Source of the DNA: Amorphophallus konjac
Lineage: Eukaryota; Streptophyta; Magnoliopsida; Alismatales; Araceae
NCBI GenBank assembly: GCA_022559845.1
Contig: CM040117.1
Location: 10,254,856-10,318,855, forward strand
Direction: 5' to 3'
Length of the DNA stretch: 64,000 nucleotides
Part shown: piece by piece, positions 34,580 through 46,400 of the stretch
Layout of the letters: each line of letters starts with the position of its first letter
Numbering within the stretch: the stretch's first letter is position 1
Translations under genes and position numbers: made by a program
The notes under the pieces: generated by a model
Told to the model about the DNA's origin: nothing
The model's database searches: none
What the model saw: only the letters and a program-made list of their open reading frames with translations

Positions 34580-37500
34580 TGTAATACCCCGTATCTTTAT
34601 TTGAATTAGTTATTAATTATTTCCATAGATTAAAATTTTTTGGGAATTTCCTTGAATTTATTATGAATTAATTGAATTATTAAATGAAAAGAAATTCAAA
34701 TAAATACTTAAATTGAAATGAAATTGAAATGAAATGCAAGCCAAATGAAAATAAAATTTAAGTAGAATGAAACACTAATGAAATGTAGGTGGAATGAAAT
34801 GGCTTAAATTAAGAGTTTAAATTTTGGATTTGATATTTTATTATTTAATGAATAGTGATAGGTCAAAATCCCACCCACCACATAAAAATCCTAAAAAATG
34901 GTAAATTGGTTACTGACATTAAACCTAACAATTTTATCTTCTATGATTGACTCGAAATAAATCATTCACATGGTCAAATTAGCAAATTAAGCCAAGATTT
35001 AACCCACCTAACCCCAATAGTGACCGTAATAGTAAACCCCTATTTGAAACGTGAAATTCTCCCTCATCCCTCAACCAAATTAAGTGAAACTGGTGGCAAA
35101 TGAAAGATAAGAATGGGTAGATTAGTTTTCCCAAGCCAATTTCGAAGGAGATTAACCATGGGATATAAATCGAGAGAGTTTTGGGTAGGTCAACAATTTT
35201 GGCGGCATTTTAATCACGCCACTTCCAACGCGGAATTCTTCCTCCACGGAAGGATACAGAAGCTCTATTAGGTATTAAAAGAAAGCTTAAGATGTCTAGT
35301 TTCATTTGGTAGCTGGGTCATTCGACGGGGAGTCCAGATCTGGGAGTATTCGTCGATTTGGTGGAAGGTGTCGGCAGTTCGTCTTCATCACTAGCCCTTT
35401 AATCCGTCGATTAAGGTAGGTACCCTTAACCAAATGAGACTTGTAAATATAGTATCTCGATCAGCTCGACGAGATCTTTCCAATGATAGTAAAAGCCCCA
35501 ATTCTTATTGGGTATTCAGGGAGATTTAGAGGCATCTTTGGAGGGTATTTCTGGATCGGGTTTATTTCTAGCTTCGATCTTCAATCTTCAATTCAGGTAG
35601 GTGATAATGGACCCAACCTAATTTCTATATATCAATGAAATCTGCATCATGTTAGCTTCATTTTGACGTTGGAAGCCCTAATTATTATTGATCATGCTAA
35701 TAGAATTCCTGAGTTTTCATAAGTGTGTCCTGTCGACGTTCCAGCAGCATTAAGTTGACTTATCTCATGATTTTAAGTGAATAAATGAAATATTCATATA
35801 GAATATCTTTTATGGTTGGAATCCTTAGCCTGTCATCTTTCCGTTGATATATAGATCTCTAAATTTCATTAAGTATAGTAGGAGAATTTTGAGTTTTAGT
35901 CAATGCCTGTCCAGAACTAGGGTTTCGGTGTTCCAGTAGTTATAAATCCTAATTATAGTAATTAATCATGCAATTGACACTTCTGTTAGATAGTATTTTC
36001 TGTTAGCTTTCCAACGGTACCAAAAGCCCCTTGATTGGAGTCCAATTGCCTTAGTTATTAGCGTTTTTGTGTAACCCTAGCAAACCCCCATCTTCCCGGC
36101 GTTCACCGGCCGCGGAAGGGACGACCGGAGACACCCAGAGATGGGCGATCTTACGATAGACCGTCCAACTCCAGCCCACACCCGACCCTGGCTTAGACAG
36201 GAGTTAAACGGTTCCAAACCAACCACTTAACCTAGTTAAACGGTCAGAAATTGACCACATATCCACCCCAGCAGGATAAACGGTCCATTCTGGACCACAT
36301 AACTTGTGCGGCCATGAAACTGGCCGCACATCTGGATGGGCGGCCCTGCCCATGGCCGCACATCCCTGGGATGGGCGGCCCATCCCAGACCGCCCAAGTA
36401 GTTGGGCGGCCATGCCCCTGGCCGCCCAACTCCCAGCACCCCGTTTCAGCCCCATTTCGGCCCCGTTTCGGCCCGATAGATATACGGTCCATCCAGAACC
36501 GTTTATCTACCCAGTAAATGACCTAAAACTAGTTCTAATGCATTCATTTTAGTGTCATTAAGGATAATTAATAATTTAGAAACCCACATGATTAAAGTTT
36601 AATTATGTAATTAAAAATTCTGTTAATTGCATGTGATTCAATTCTACGCGAGCTTATTCGTTCGTTCTTTCAGCTTAATTCATCTTTCTAGATTATGCAC
36701 TAAACTAAATGATAATGCTTGATGGATTAACATGAAAATAGGATTAATATGAGTAATTTAACTTGCTGGATAGCTGCTGTACTACAGTAGCACATCATGA
36801 TTAATTTCCCGACTTCTAGTAAGTCGCTAAGGCGTTAAATAGCATGTTATTCCAGAAACTCGATCCGGCGGAATTACCATTAATTCCCATGTTTAGTATC
36901 CCTATTTAGAAATCCATTGATCGAATGGTAATCTATTTAAGTAAAGTTATATATATAACTCTTCTTGTGACTTGGTTATCGATCTTCTTGATGATTGTGC
37001 TTACCTTAAAATTCTGAAATGAATCTCCTTCCTACTTGAAATTGTTATTGCTACAAAGTTTAAACCTTGGAATTCTGGCCATAAATTATGGAAGTCTAGA
37101 TTCGTGGGATCTTTGATCCAAAGAAATCAATGCCTGGCAAACAATTAAGGGCTCGGTCTAGTCCTGGGAGTAGCGCCCGAACACTACGTGTACCCCCGGG
37201 GAGGTGATTGACTAGGTGTGGCATTTGGCACCAGTACTATGACATGTGTTAAATCTAGGACTGTCCACTACTCTCTACTACTTTTTACTTTCCACTCTTC
37301 ATTGTTCCCTACTCTACTTGTTACTCTACTTGTTGTTACTTGGACGTGGAAATGAAATTACATACGTGCTTGACATGACTTGAATCGCCTTGATATGGCC
37401 AACTCTTTATCGTTATCTCCTGCAGTAAATTCTTGTCTTTGTTATTCCTTTTAAGTATTACCATTCTGTTCATTTATATTTCTTGACCTTGCAAGATCTT

Positions 37501-38020
37501 TAAATTTTATTTCATTATATCATCATTATCCTTTTATTGCATTGTCCTTTGTAGCATGACATTTTGAAAATGTAATTAAACTGTTAATCACTTATACCTG
37601 TCTATTATCTCCTACTGAGCGTTAGCTCATACCCCGTTGTTTCCCCCCTTTCCAGGCTATGCAGGTGACGACACCCATACAGATGGGGAGGGGCAGGAGT
37701 GATTACACCTTAGTGTACCAGTTAATAGATGGAGTCGTTATGTTATTGCTTCTAGTTATGTCTTGGAGTTGTGCAAGTATTTTGGATATTTATAACGTTA
37801 GTTGATGTACTAGTTGTACTAGATTTCCTTAGAAATTATGTTTGTTAGTGTCTTAGTAGTTGATGGACGTTGTAATAAATTGGGATTTTCCATGATTAAT
37901 AAATTTGTTCTTTTCCATTGCCCTTGTGTTCATTATCTAGTTAAGTATTTCAACATTATTTCCTGCTAGCTCACCTCTAACTGTACGTCCCGATATTTCC
38001 GCCTTGTTCGGGGCGTGACA
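34580..38020 (+). repeat. 3' LTR of Tekay-type element
   Basis: The 3441-bp LTR is a near copy of 26451-29893. Differences include a 12-bp deletion near 34800, a short deletion near 35383, and a 12-bp duplication (ctacttgttact) near 37315. Confidence 0.95.
36142..36507. repeat. Hairpin array in the 3' LTR
   Basis: This is the same nine-hairpin array as in the 5' LTR. The 12-bp stem (36401-36430) is unchanged. The first stem has lost a pair (gggcgatct instead of gggcggtct). A 2-bp insertion falls between stems. Confidence 0.85.
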
Positions 38021-38025
38021 ATATC

Positions 38026-38102
38026 CGCTGCAAGCGTGTACACACACGCGCAAAAGGGCGAAAAAAAAGTATATTGCATAAAGAAACTGTATCTAAGATA
38101 AG
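38026..38102 (-). other. Distal part of copia leader (right of Tekay insertion)
   Basis: Non-coding sequence that resumes the copia leader after the Tekay TSD. Confidence 0.5.
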
Positions 38103-38253
38103 TCACAACAACTGTACATATCCGTGAAGTATTACCAACTCTCCATTTGGGGTCACAATCGGAATGGTCGGAATAATAGGTGGAGGTGGTGCTTCCGGAG
38201 GCTCTGCTGGCGGAGGTGGTGCTTCCAGAGGCTCGGCCGGTGGCGACATACGC
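38103..38253 (-). pseudogene. C-terminal part of the copia leader ORF (proline-rich)
   Basis: The - strand frame reads RMSPPAEPLEAPPPPAEPPE, then more prolines, then VTPNGELVILHGYVQLL and a stop. The first ten residues repeat the end of the + strand leader ORF at 22641-22670. This suggests that the two were one ORF before an inversion. Confidence 0.5.
38222..38253 (-). repeat. 32-bp inverted repeat, right arm (partner 22639-22670)
   Basis: Exact reverse complement of the left arm. It ends three bases from the stop codon of the sulfotransferase pseudogene. Confidence 0.9.
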
Positions 38254-38256
38254 AAT

Positions 38257-38720
38257 CTAGGAAAGCTTCAAGCCGGTTCCCGTAGCTTCTCTTCGGTGAT
38301 CATGCCCAGCCTCCCCGCCTGCTCGGGGCTCAGATGGCTCCTCCAGTCCCTGACCTCGTCGCGCCGGAAGTACGACTTCCTCGGGAAAGGGATGTGCTTC
38401 ACCATCGTAATCTCCCTCTCACTCATTGTTCACTGCGAGGCCGGTCAAGCTGCACGGCTCCAAAATCTCCCCCACCGCGCCTTCCCTCTCCTCCTCCTCC
38501 TAGAAGGGACACCCCAAGAACTCCGCCAGCCTCCGGAGGGCGCCCACGGGATCCTTCTTCATCTCCTCGTAATGAAGGAATAACACCTTCCCCAGTCAAC
38601 TCAGGTACTCGTTCCAGTACTCCACTGCGTGCTCCCATATCAGCCCATGACTCCAATAGGTGATCGTTGTTCAGGTGGCGCCGAAAGAGCTCATAAGCCT
38701 TCTCCTCTTTCAACTAGCTC
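38257..38720 (-). pseudogene. Cytosolic sulfotransferase (SOT) pseudogene, C-terminal half
   Basis: Across shifting - strand frames the order of a plant sulfotransferase C-terminus is clear: [50 protein letters not shown], then FPRKSYFRRDEVRDWRSHLS, which is the conserved PAPS-binding region near the C-terminus, and RLGMITEEKL before a stop. SOTs transfer sulfate from PAPS to small molecules. At least three internal stops and a frameshift near the end kill this copy. Its N-terminal half is absent; a GA-rich element follows on the right. The start of the missing part was not found elsewhere in the window. Confidence 0.8.
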
Positions 38721-38739
38721 AACTTCATCCCAGCACCGG

Positions 38740-38860
38740 GAGACGGAGGGCACAGGGAGAGGGAGAGAGTGCCGGGAGAGAGAGGGAGGGACCGCCAAGA
38801 GAGAGAGAGGGACCGTCGGGAGAGAGAGAGGAGCGATCGTCGAGAAAGAGAGCGAGGGAG

Positions 38861-38915
<55 letters not shown>

Positions 38916-39105
38916 AAGATAACTAGAGGTCGTGCCTCTCTTAAAAAATAATAAAAATTTTTATTTTTATTTTAAGAGAAATTACAACCGGATAAAATTT
39001 CATCTTAAAAAATGGGAGAGATTTACCAAACATAATTCATTAAGTTATCCATTCCTAATTTTTATTTTGAGAGAAAAAAAATTAAAAAAATTACAACCAC
39101 ACACC
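38740..39105. mobile_element. GA-rich TIR-type element related to 19488-20575
   Basis: A GA-rich stretch with a perfect (GA)n run is followed by a terminal segment like that of the element at 19488-20575 (GAGAGATTTACCAAACATAATTC versus GAGAGACATGCCAAACAGGG; then gagagaaaaaaaattaaaaa, then acaccc). The left end is not resolved. Confidence 0.4.
38868..38912. repeat. (GA)n microsatellite
   Basis: An uninterrupted GA dinucleotide run. Confidence 0.95.
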
Positions 39106-40331
39106 CTATAAGCCTTTAAAACCAATAACTTTTTAATTTGCAACACCTTCTTTTAAATAATTACCTCAAAAATTGACAAGGAGAGAAATATATTCGCACA
39201 AATAAGCATACGGGCACTCATCATTCTCCTTATGTAACCTTCCTTTACTATTCCCCCCCCCCCTTCTTCATTCTTTTGAACCGATCTATATCTTATTTGA
39301 CCCACACGGGTCTATGCCGGATAAGAGTCGTTGAGCGATATCGCCGGGATCCGACCCTTTCGCCCTCCTGTTTCCACCAGCCACCTTGCAAATGCTTGTT
39401 TCCCAACGGCATAAGTTGATCCTTCGCATAGACCTTTTAAGGCAGGTCGGCACATCTCTGAGGTTAAAATGATGAAGGCCCACTTTGATAAAAAGTTAGG
39501 CCTAATCAAGGTGAGTTACCCAAGACGAGATGACTTATTATTATTTACCTTTTTTTTCTTACTCGAGTCGGTTAGAGATAAATTTAAATTTTTTAAATCC
39601 GGATGGAATAAACCACCCTAGATGAATTCCGCACCCGTCCTTAATCCACCACTTTATCAAAATGACCCTAAAGATCTAAGCATGTAGGCACGATCAGAGA
39701 AATAACCAGATTTTTTTTTTTTGTGGGGGGGGGGGGGGGGCGGGGTATACTTTGAAACAGGAAAAATTCCGAAAGAAGATTTTAACATATTTCGGGCGTG
39801 GCATGTTCCCCGATTTGCAGTCCATGGAAACGAACCGCCACCAGCATTCGCTGCTTGGGAGCCCACTCGAATGTTAAACACTTGCGAACCAGACTTAACG
39901 GGGTGCCTTTCCAGGGGAAAGGAAGTACGCATTCCCATCTTATCTAGGTCTCTCCATACATCATCGGGGAATCACCACTCCCCCACCCCCTTCACTTTTT
40001 CTCTGTCACCTTTCCAATTGTTCCATTAGAAGCATGCGTGACTGTGAGGTATCATGTTCTACATAATTATACACGGAAAACATCAAGAACTAATTGGAAT
40101 TAACAGCAATGATAAGAATCGGGGGAAATGAGACGTAAGAGGGCATTGAAAGAAGAAAAAAAAATCTCGCATTTACAGACCTCATGGCCTACTCTAGAAA
40201 AAGGCCGGGAACTAGACCAGTGAGGTCTATCGAATTATGAAGACAAATGAAGCACAGACGAAGACAGCGGGTGGGGCAGATCGTTGGGGTTTCAGCACCG
40301 CCACACTCCCACTGGAAATATTTGCTTGGGG
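39106..40331. other. Intergenic sequence downstream of the SNF4-like gene
   Basis: No gene recognised. It contains one small TIR element (39477-39667) and a T/G homopolymer run (about 39710-39740). The 3' untranslated region of the SNF4-like gene must lie at its right edge. Confidence 0.5.
39477..39667. mobile_element. Small TIR element (GGCCCACTTTGATAA-type ends)
   Basis: The left end GGCCCACTTTGATAAAAAG and the complement of the right end GGGTCATTTTGATAAAGTG are imperfect inverted repeats. They resemble the ends of the element at 13292-13525. No clear target duplication. Confidence 0.45.
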
Positions 40332-40423
40332 TTAACCTAGCAAGAACCTGAACACATCACTCAATGAAATGATGCCTTCCACACGCTTGCTTCCGGCTTC
40401 CACAACAACAACACGCCGTACAC
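40332..40423 (-). CDS. SNF4-like last exon
   Basis: The 92-bp exon reads [20 protein letters not shown] onward and ends FRFLLG, then TAA (40332-40334). Confidence 0.9.
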
Positions 40424-43400
40424 CTGCAACGGCAGATGGCTAAACACGAATGCAACTCAGGACAGCAAAATCTCAAATGTTAACTTTCGGGTATTTACCA
40501 GGATTTGCTAGCCGCTCCATCACTTTCTGCAGAGGATCAGAACGTAGGCACATATGGCATCTCTGCCCATTAAAGAAACCAAACGGAGAACTGGCATCTT
40601 GTCCATGTTGTAAAGCCTAAAATTTCACAGGGGAGACACAAGATTAATTAAAGAAATGGAAGAGGGAAAAAAAAGAATTTTCCGATTGTATGGAATTCCT
40701 CCTCCACCTCCGTGAATGTTAAAAACAAATAATCTTGGAAAATGGCAAGAAAATATACAAACTTGTCAAGTATCTTGCTGTAAAGAATTATAGGGTTCCA
40801 GTTGCTGGACTGCATGCCATTTTTAACTTCATACGAGCAAGATAATGTGCAAAAGAAATACAATTTATAGGACTGATCATTCTTAGGAAATAATAGTAAT
40901 ATCTAAATCCAGTGAGAGCCCAGGGCGTCAATAATCCCAAGATATATTTGGTTCTTAAAGATGTTAGACAAATGGAAGAGGAAATACAATAGAAAAAAAA
41001 CATGTACCTGATGAATACTCATTTCTTCAAGGTGGACTTGAGCATAAGCTCTGTCTTTTGCCAGAGAAGTGATGTCACTGTCATGACAGTAACCAACATT
41101 ACCTTTCAAATCCAACATTAAAAGGCACACAATTTTATAAGTACTAGAGGACACAAACGAAATAGTGGCCAACATTGATACCTTCGAGAATATATATCCA
41201 ACAATGAGTCATTATCATCAACCACTGGTACTGAACTAACTCCAGCTGCAGAGTAAGACAAAAAAGAATACATCAATCTGCCATTTCATTGTAACAATCC
41301 AGCGGAAGCCTGAAATAAGGAGTTCCTGCTTCACCAGGTGAATTAAATATCCCAAATCTGATTCTCAAATGGTATCTAAGTTGCCCAAAAGGGGAAAAAA
41401 TTTCCCCCAAAATGAAAAGCAACATGGAAAAAACAAGAAACACCATAACAGCATATTGCTTGCTAAGCAATCCAGACTCACTCACTATTTATTTCATATA
41501 CACAAGCTAAAAGTTTCTGCAAGACTCTAACCATACATGTTAGACCTCAATTAACACAGTTTCCATATTCCAAAGTCCACAAAGCAAGCATTCTGACATT
41601 CTAAACAGCAATTTTAGCTGCTACAATGAGCATCAAGTAACAGAAGTACATCTATGGACAAATGCCGTGCTAGAGCATTTTTTATACTAACCACATTATT
41701 CTTCTAAACATCTGAACCCTAAGTAGGAAGGGTTGACATTGTGTTTGGTGTTTGTGCCTTGTTTGAAGGCCCATCTTTTGGGTTTGATCTTCGTGCTTGT
41801 GCTGTGGTTGTGTTGTGAGGGTATGACATAAATCCCTCACCTAGTCCATGTGCATTATCAACTCCTTCGTGAATTATGTAATCCACATATGGAAACAATA
41901 ATTCATGTGTGGAAACAAGCACATCTCCCCTTATATGAAAGTCTTGCAAGTCTCACGATGATGTAAAAACCCTGGGTGTAGCCAGGACCCTTGTATAAGC
42001 CCTAATTGCCTACGAGCAAAGGGTCATGTGCAATCAAAAAAAAACTTGTCGACAAGTCTGTACTCATGAAATGTTCTCACAATGTCTTGTATACTTTACA
42101 ACACTTTATGAAATATACTTATGGCCATGTGAGCATGAGTTTATAAAATTCTATGAATGCTCGAGTCATGAGACACCATGCCTCACATCATGCGAAGATA
42201 ATTATGGAGGTTCGAGACTCAATTAGCCGCGTGGAGGTCAAATGGCCAACACATAGCAGCCTTCAACCTTGAGGTTATGAATCTGGGGATCTACCTCAGT
42301 TCCCGTAACTACGTCGGTTGAGTCCGTAGTCCTTCCTGAAACGCTCCCGATATTTAGCATCGCCTCACACGACCTAGAGCCTAGGGCAATGTCTTTAGCA
42401 TCACAACTAACTTTGTGTAAACCGAGGATTTTCTTTGACAGTTAATCAAGGGTATTCGGGCTCGTACCGATGTAAATAAACACCGACTGCAGTCGGTGGG
42501 GAATTGTCTAGTATCCGAACCCTAATTGTCCGATAAACTCAATCCACATAATAAATAACTTATATGCCATAATTGGCTTCTACACATACGATCAATAGAC
42601 AAATGTTTTCATTCTTTTATGATGAATAACGTTTTTATTTCTTTTCCTTATTCACCACCCCTAACCAAATTTTCCCTTTTAAATTCCGTGAGTTAAACAA
42701 AGTTACAAGAATCCAAATTATTAAAAGTGGAGCTACATTCCCCAACTCTCTAACACACAAACTTAAGCACCTTGTCCGGATCACTAGCTTCTTTATTGAA
42801 GATCCTGCCACATGTTTCACCCCACAATGACCACAAGGTAGCAAGGAGGATGAGCCACCACTACCCTTTGTAAAACAACTCCCCCCCCCCAAAAAAAAGG
42901 ACTTTTCCATCCCATTTTATGGAACTCCCAACCCAGTCTTAATAATCAAGCTCTTTCCCTGAAAATAAGTTCCACTTTCCTGCTACATATGGAGTTCAGT
43001 CCCATCTCAGATACCAGTAATGGTGCATGTGCGGCGTGCACTAATGAGCCAGGTCCATCCCCCTTCACTATTTTTTTTTTAAAGTGGATGGTACCACTGA
43101 ATTTATAAAGTAGAAAACAGGGTGATACAAGTGTGGGGGGAGTAAAGAATAAATATTGCCCTATACAGAAAGAAGCCCAGACAAAAAGCTCACACTAATC
43201 CCTGTTGAAGAGTTACAATAATCCAAATTACTAAAAGTGGAGCCCCATTCCCTAACTCTCTCACACACAAACTTAACCACCTTGTTCGGGTCACTAGCTT
43301 CTTTATTGAAGATCCTGCCATACCTTTCACCCTGCAATGACCACAAGGTAGCATGGAGGATGAAGCACCACATCTTGCGATCTCCTTTGCACGCCCACCT

Positions 43401-46400
43401 TCTATTCCAAAGCAGGAATAAATCAGCCACAGAGTTGAAGGGGGACTGCTAGTCTGAACCTCGACAAAAATCTGTTGTCACACCTCTTCAGCGAAGGAGC
43501 AAGCCAAAAAGATATGATCCACACTCTCCTCCTCAGAGCCACACATAGAGCAACGGGTGTCAAAACCATCCAAGAAGTGAGCCAGACAATCATAGTAGGA
43601 AAGCTTACTATGCGAAATTCCCTAGACAAGAATCTTAGCCTTCAGGAGGCTGGATGGAGCCCAAACAAAAGGAGCAAGGTAGTGTCTACATCCGCCATCT
43701 GCTATGAGCTCATAAGCTGACTTAACCAAAAAGATAACCTTCAAACCCCACCTCCAAATCCAACCATCCTTCCTCCTAATATCAGGTTTGGTATCTCGAA
43801 GGATTAGCAGCAGATCTTCCACCTCCCTTATCTCCTCATCTCATACGGGTCTTCTAAAGGATGTGAACCACCATCCATGTGGGTGGTGAAATCAGAAACC
43901 TGAGCAACAACAGCCATAACGTTGACCGTGAGATCAAACAGGTTGGGGAACCTGAAAGCCAAAGGGCAGTCCCCACACCATGTGTCCTTCCAAAATAGAG
44001 TACTCTGTCCATCTCCAATGCAGCACCAAGTACCGACAAAGATAAGATCCGCTGACTGGAGAAAGCCTTTCCACACATGGGACAGGCTGGGTGAGGAGGC
44101 AGGGACCACATCTCAAACCCTACTCCTGCCATAATACTTCTGAGAAATCACCTCCAGCCAGAGCCCAGAATCGGTTATACCTAGCTTCCACAACCATTTA
44201 GCAAGAAGCGTCAGATTAAACTCCCTTAGGTCTTTATTTCCCAATCCAACACAGCTCTTGGGTCTACACACCCTACCCCAGTCAATATCCTGCCATCCTC
44301 ATAGTTTGTCTCCACTTCCATGCCAAAAAACCTACACTGAATGCCATGGAGTTTACTGGTCAAAGATTTGGGGAGTAGAGAGGAAGATTCTCCAGCACCG
44401 ATTTGCACGGCACCACTCTCCCTCCATATGAGAGAAGTCTACCATTCCACCCTGCAAGTCTAGTCTCAAGCTTATCTACAATACCCTGCCAGTCTTTGCA
44501 TCCGATTGCCCCTGGAGAAAGCCAAGGATCAAGACTGCTCTTCTTATAACATTCTCATCCATCCCCTTTCACTATTAAGCGCCATTTTCCCGCAAAAGGA
44601 CAAAACCACACCTCCAATCTAGGGGCAATACCTTGATAAGGGGGCATTCACCATAGAAATGCTGCTATATAAATGGCATCCTCTGTGGGAACCCCAGCCA
44701 ATAGACATGCCAATGTTGAGCTAAACATGGGTCCCTTGATAGCATAGTTGCCAAGGTGGTCGCCTAGGCAGCTCCTTTAAGAGTGCAAGGTGCCAGCCTG
44801 CCTTTCTATGCCCCAAAAAGGCGAGCAAGTTGCCCGCCTAATTCTAAATATACTATATATTATTTGTTTTTATTTTTTGGTAATAAATTGTTCATTGTCT
44901 TTTATTATATGTTGTTTGGCTTTGTTTACCATTATTGATTTTTTTGCCTTATATTCAAGTATATTATCTCATTGAAATTCAACTCTATGTTCAATTTTTG
45001 CTATTTACATATTTAATTCATTAGTTTTCCATTTTAAATATTAAAATATGCATTTTTTTTCATGCATTTTATTCTCAATTTGCATAATGGGAATATATAT
45101 ATTGTGTTTTTAAAGAGAAGACAAGGTGATGCCTAGGCGGATGCCTTATCACCTAAACACTTAGGCTCTCCATGAACACCTTGGGTCACCTTGTCGCAGT
45201 GACAACTATGGTTGATAGCCCCACATTGACTGTTAGTGGAGGTGTCCATCTGTTTAAAAGTCAAATCATCCCCCTTCCCTTGAGAGGAAAAAAGGACAAA
45301 ACCCTGAGGCCACCCCCCATGTGCCAAAGTAGATAATATCTCTTAGGAGGTCATGTACCGACCATCTGCAACATTGGCATCATTTGTGGAAACTCCAGAC
45401 AATACACACATGCCCACCTCCTCTGGGAGCTATGTGGAGATAAGAATGAGGTCCCATGGTAGTCCTACATCAGTTGTTAGCAAAGGTTTCAATGTACTTA
45501 AAGGTCAAGTCCATCCTCCTCCCCCTAAGAGGCACCTTTTCCCAGCCCCAGCCAATAGGCACATGCCCACCTTTGTTGGGGGTTATATTAAGGCAAAAAT
45601 GGAGTGCCTTGATAATCTCACATCGATTGTAGCAGAGGTGTTCATGTGTTTAAAGAGTCCATCCTCCTTTTCCCAAGAGATGGCTTTTCCCAAAAAAGAA
45701 CAAAACTGTAAGGCGCCACCCGTACAGGTCAAAGGGGACAATACTTCTTGGGTTGGGTTTTTTTTTTTGTGGGGAGGGGGGTGGTGGGGGGTGTAGCATG
45801 CACCAACTGCTGAAATATTTATGAACCAATTTGATCAATTCTTGGATCTTGTATGGTATACTTCAAAATTATCTGGAAAGAATTCTCCAGGAGGAATTTC
45901 CTAAAAGACATGGTTGAAGATGATCAAATACCATCATTGCTTTGCATTGGTCTGCAGCAGCTTCTGACCTTTGAGAAAGTTTCACAACCGGGTTTTCTCT
46001 CCTGGAATTTTCAGTATCATCTGCCTGGATGACAAGTTTATAGTCGTTTGATTGTTGTGTGTCAATTATAGAATACTAAGTACAGTTCTCATATTTCAAC
46101 TAGAGAAAGCCCTATAATTATCCTAATACTAATGCAGTTTGCTTGGTGTTGATGTAAAAACACTGTTGAAGTTTGCATATCATCTGCATGGATGATGAAG
46201 TAAATTTCATTTCCCCTCAATGATAGAACTTGAAGTACAGGTTTTAATAGCTTTCAAGCTGCTATTGTCCTCCATTAGCCTAGGGTAACACTGATGTGAC
46301 AAATGATCTTGAAGTCCCCTACAGCCTATCCGGGTCCTCTAAGGGTCAAGTCCATTCACTACAGTTGTTGGAATTACTTTCAAAGCAGTATGAAAAGCAG

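Larger units (their letters stand above)
26451..38020 (+). mobile_element. Complete Ty3/gypsy chromovirus, Tekay/Del type, 11.57 kb
   Basis: Two LTRs of about 3.44 kb (TGTAATACCCCG...GGGCGTGACA) enclose a tRNA-Met primer-binding site, gag-pol and a polypurine tract. A perfect 5-bp duplication ATATC flanks the whole (26446-26450 and 38021-38025). The C-terminal segment after integrase ([17 protein letters not shown]) is of the chromodomain kind found in the Tekay/Del clade. The LTRs are very similar by eye, with a few short indels and scattered substitutions, so insertion was recent. It interrupts the copia leader. Confidence 0.95.

Noticed and set aside
38164..38583. 139-aa + strand ORF with Gly-rich start
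   Set aside because: It is the antisense of the leader ORF C-terminus and the sulfotransferase pseudogene.
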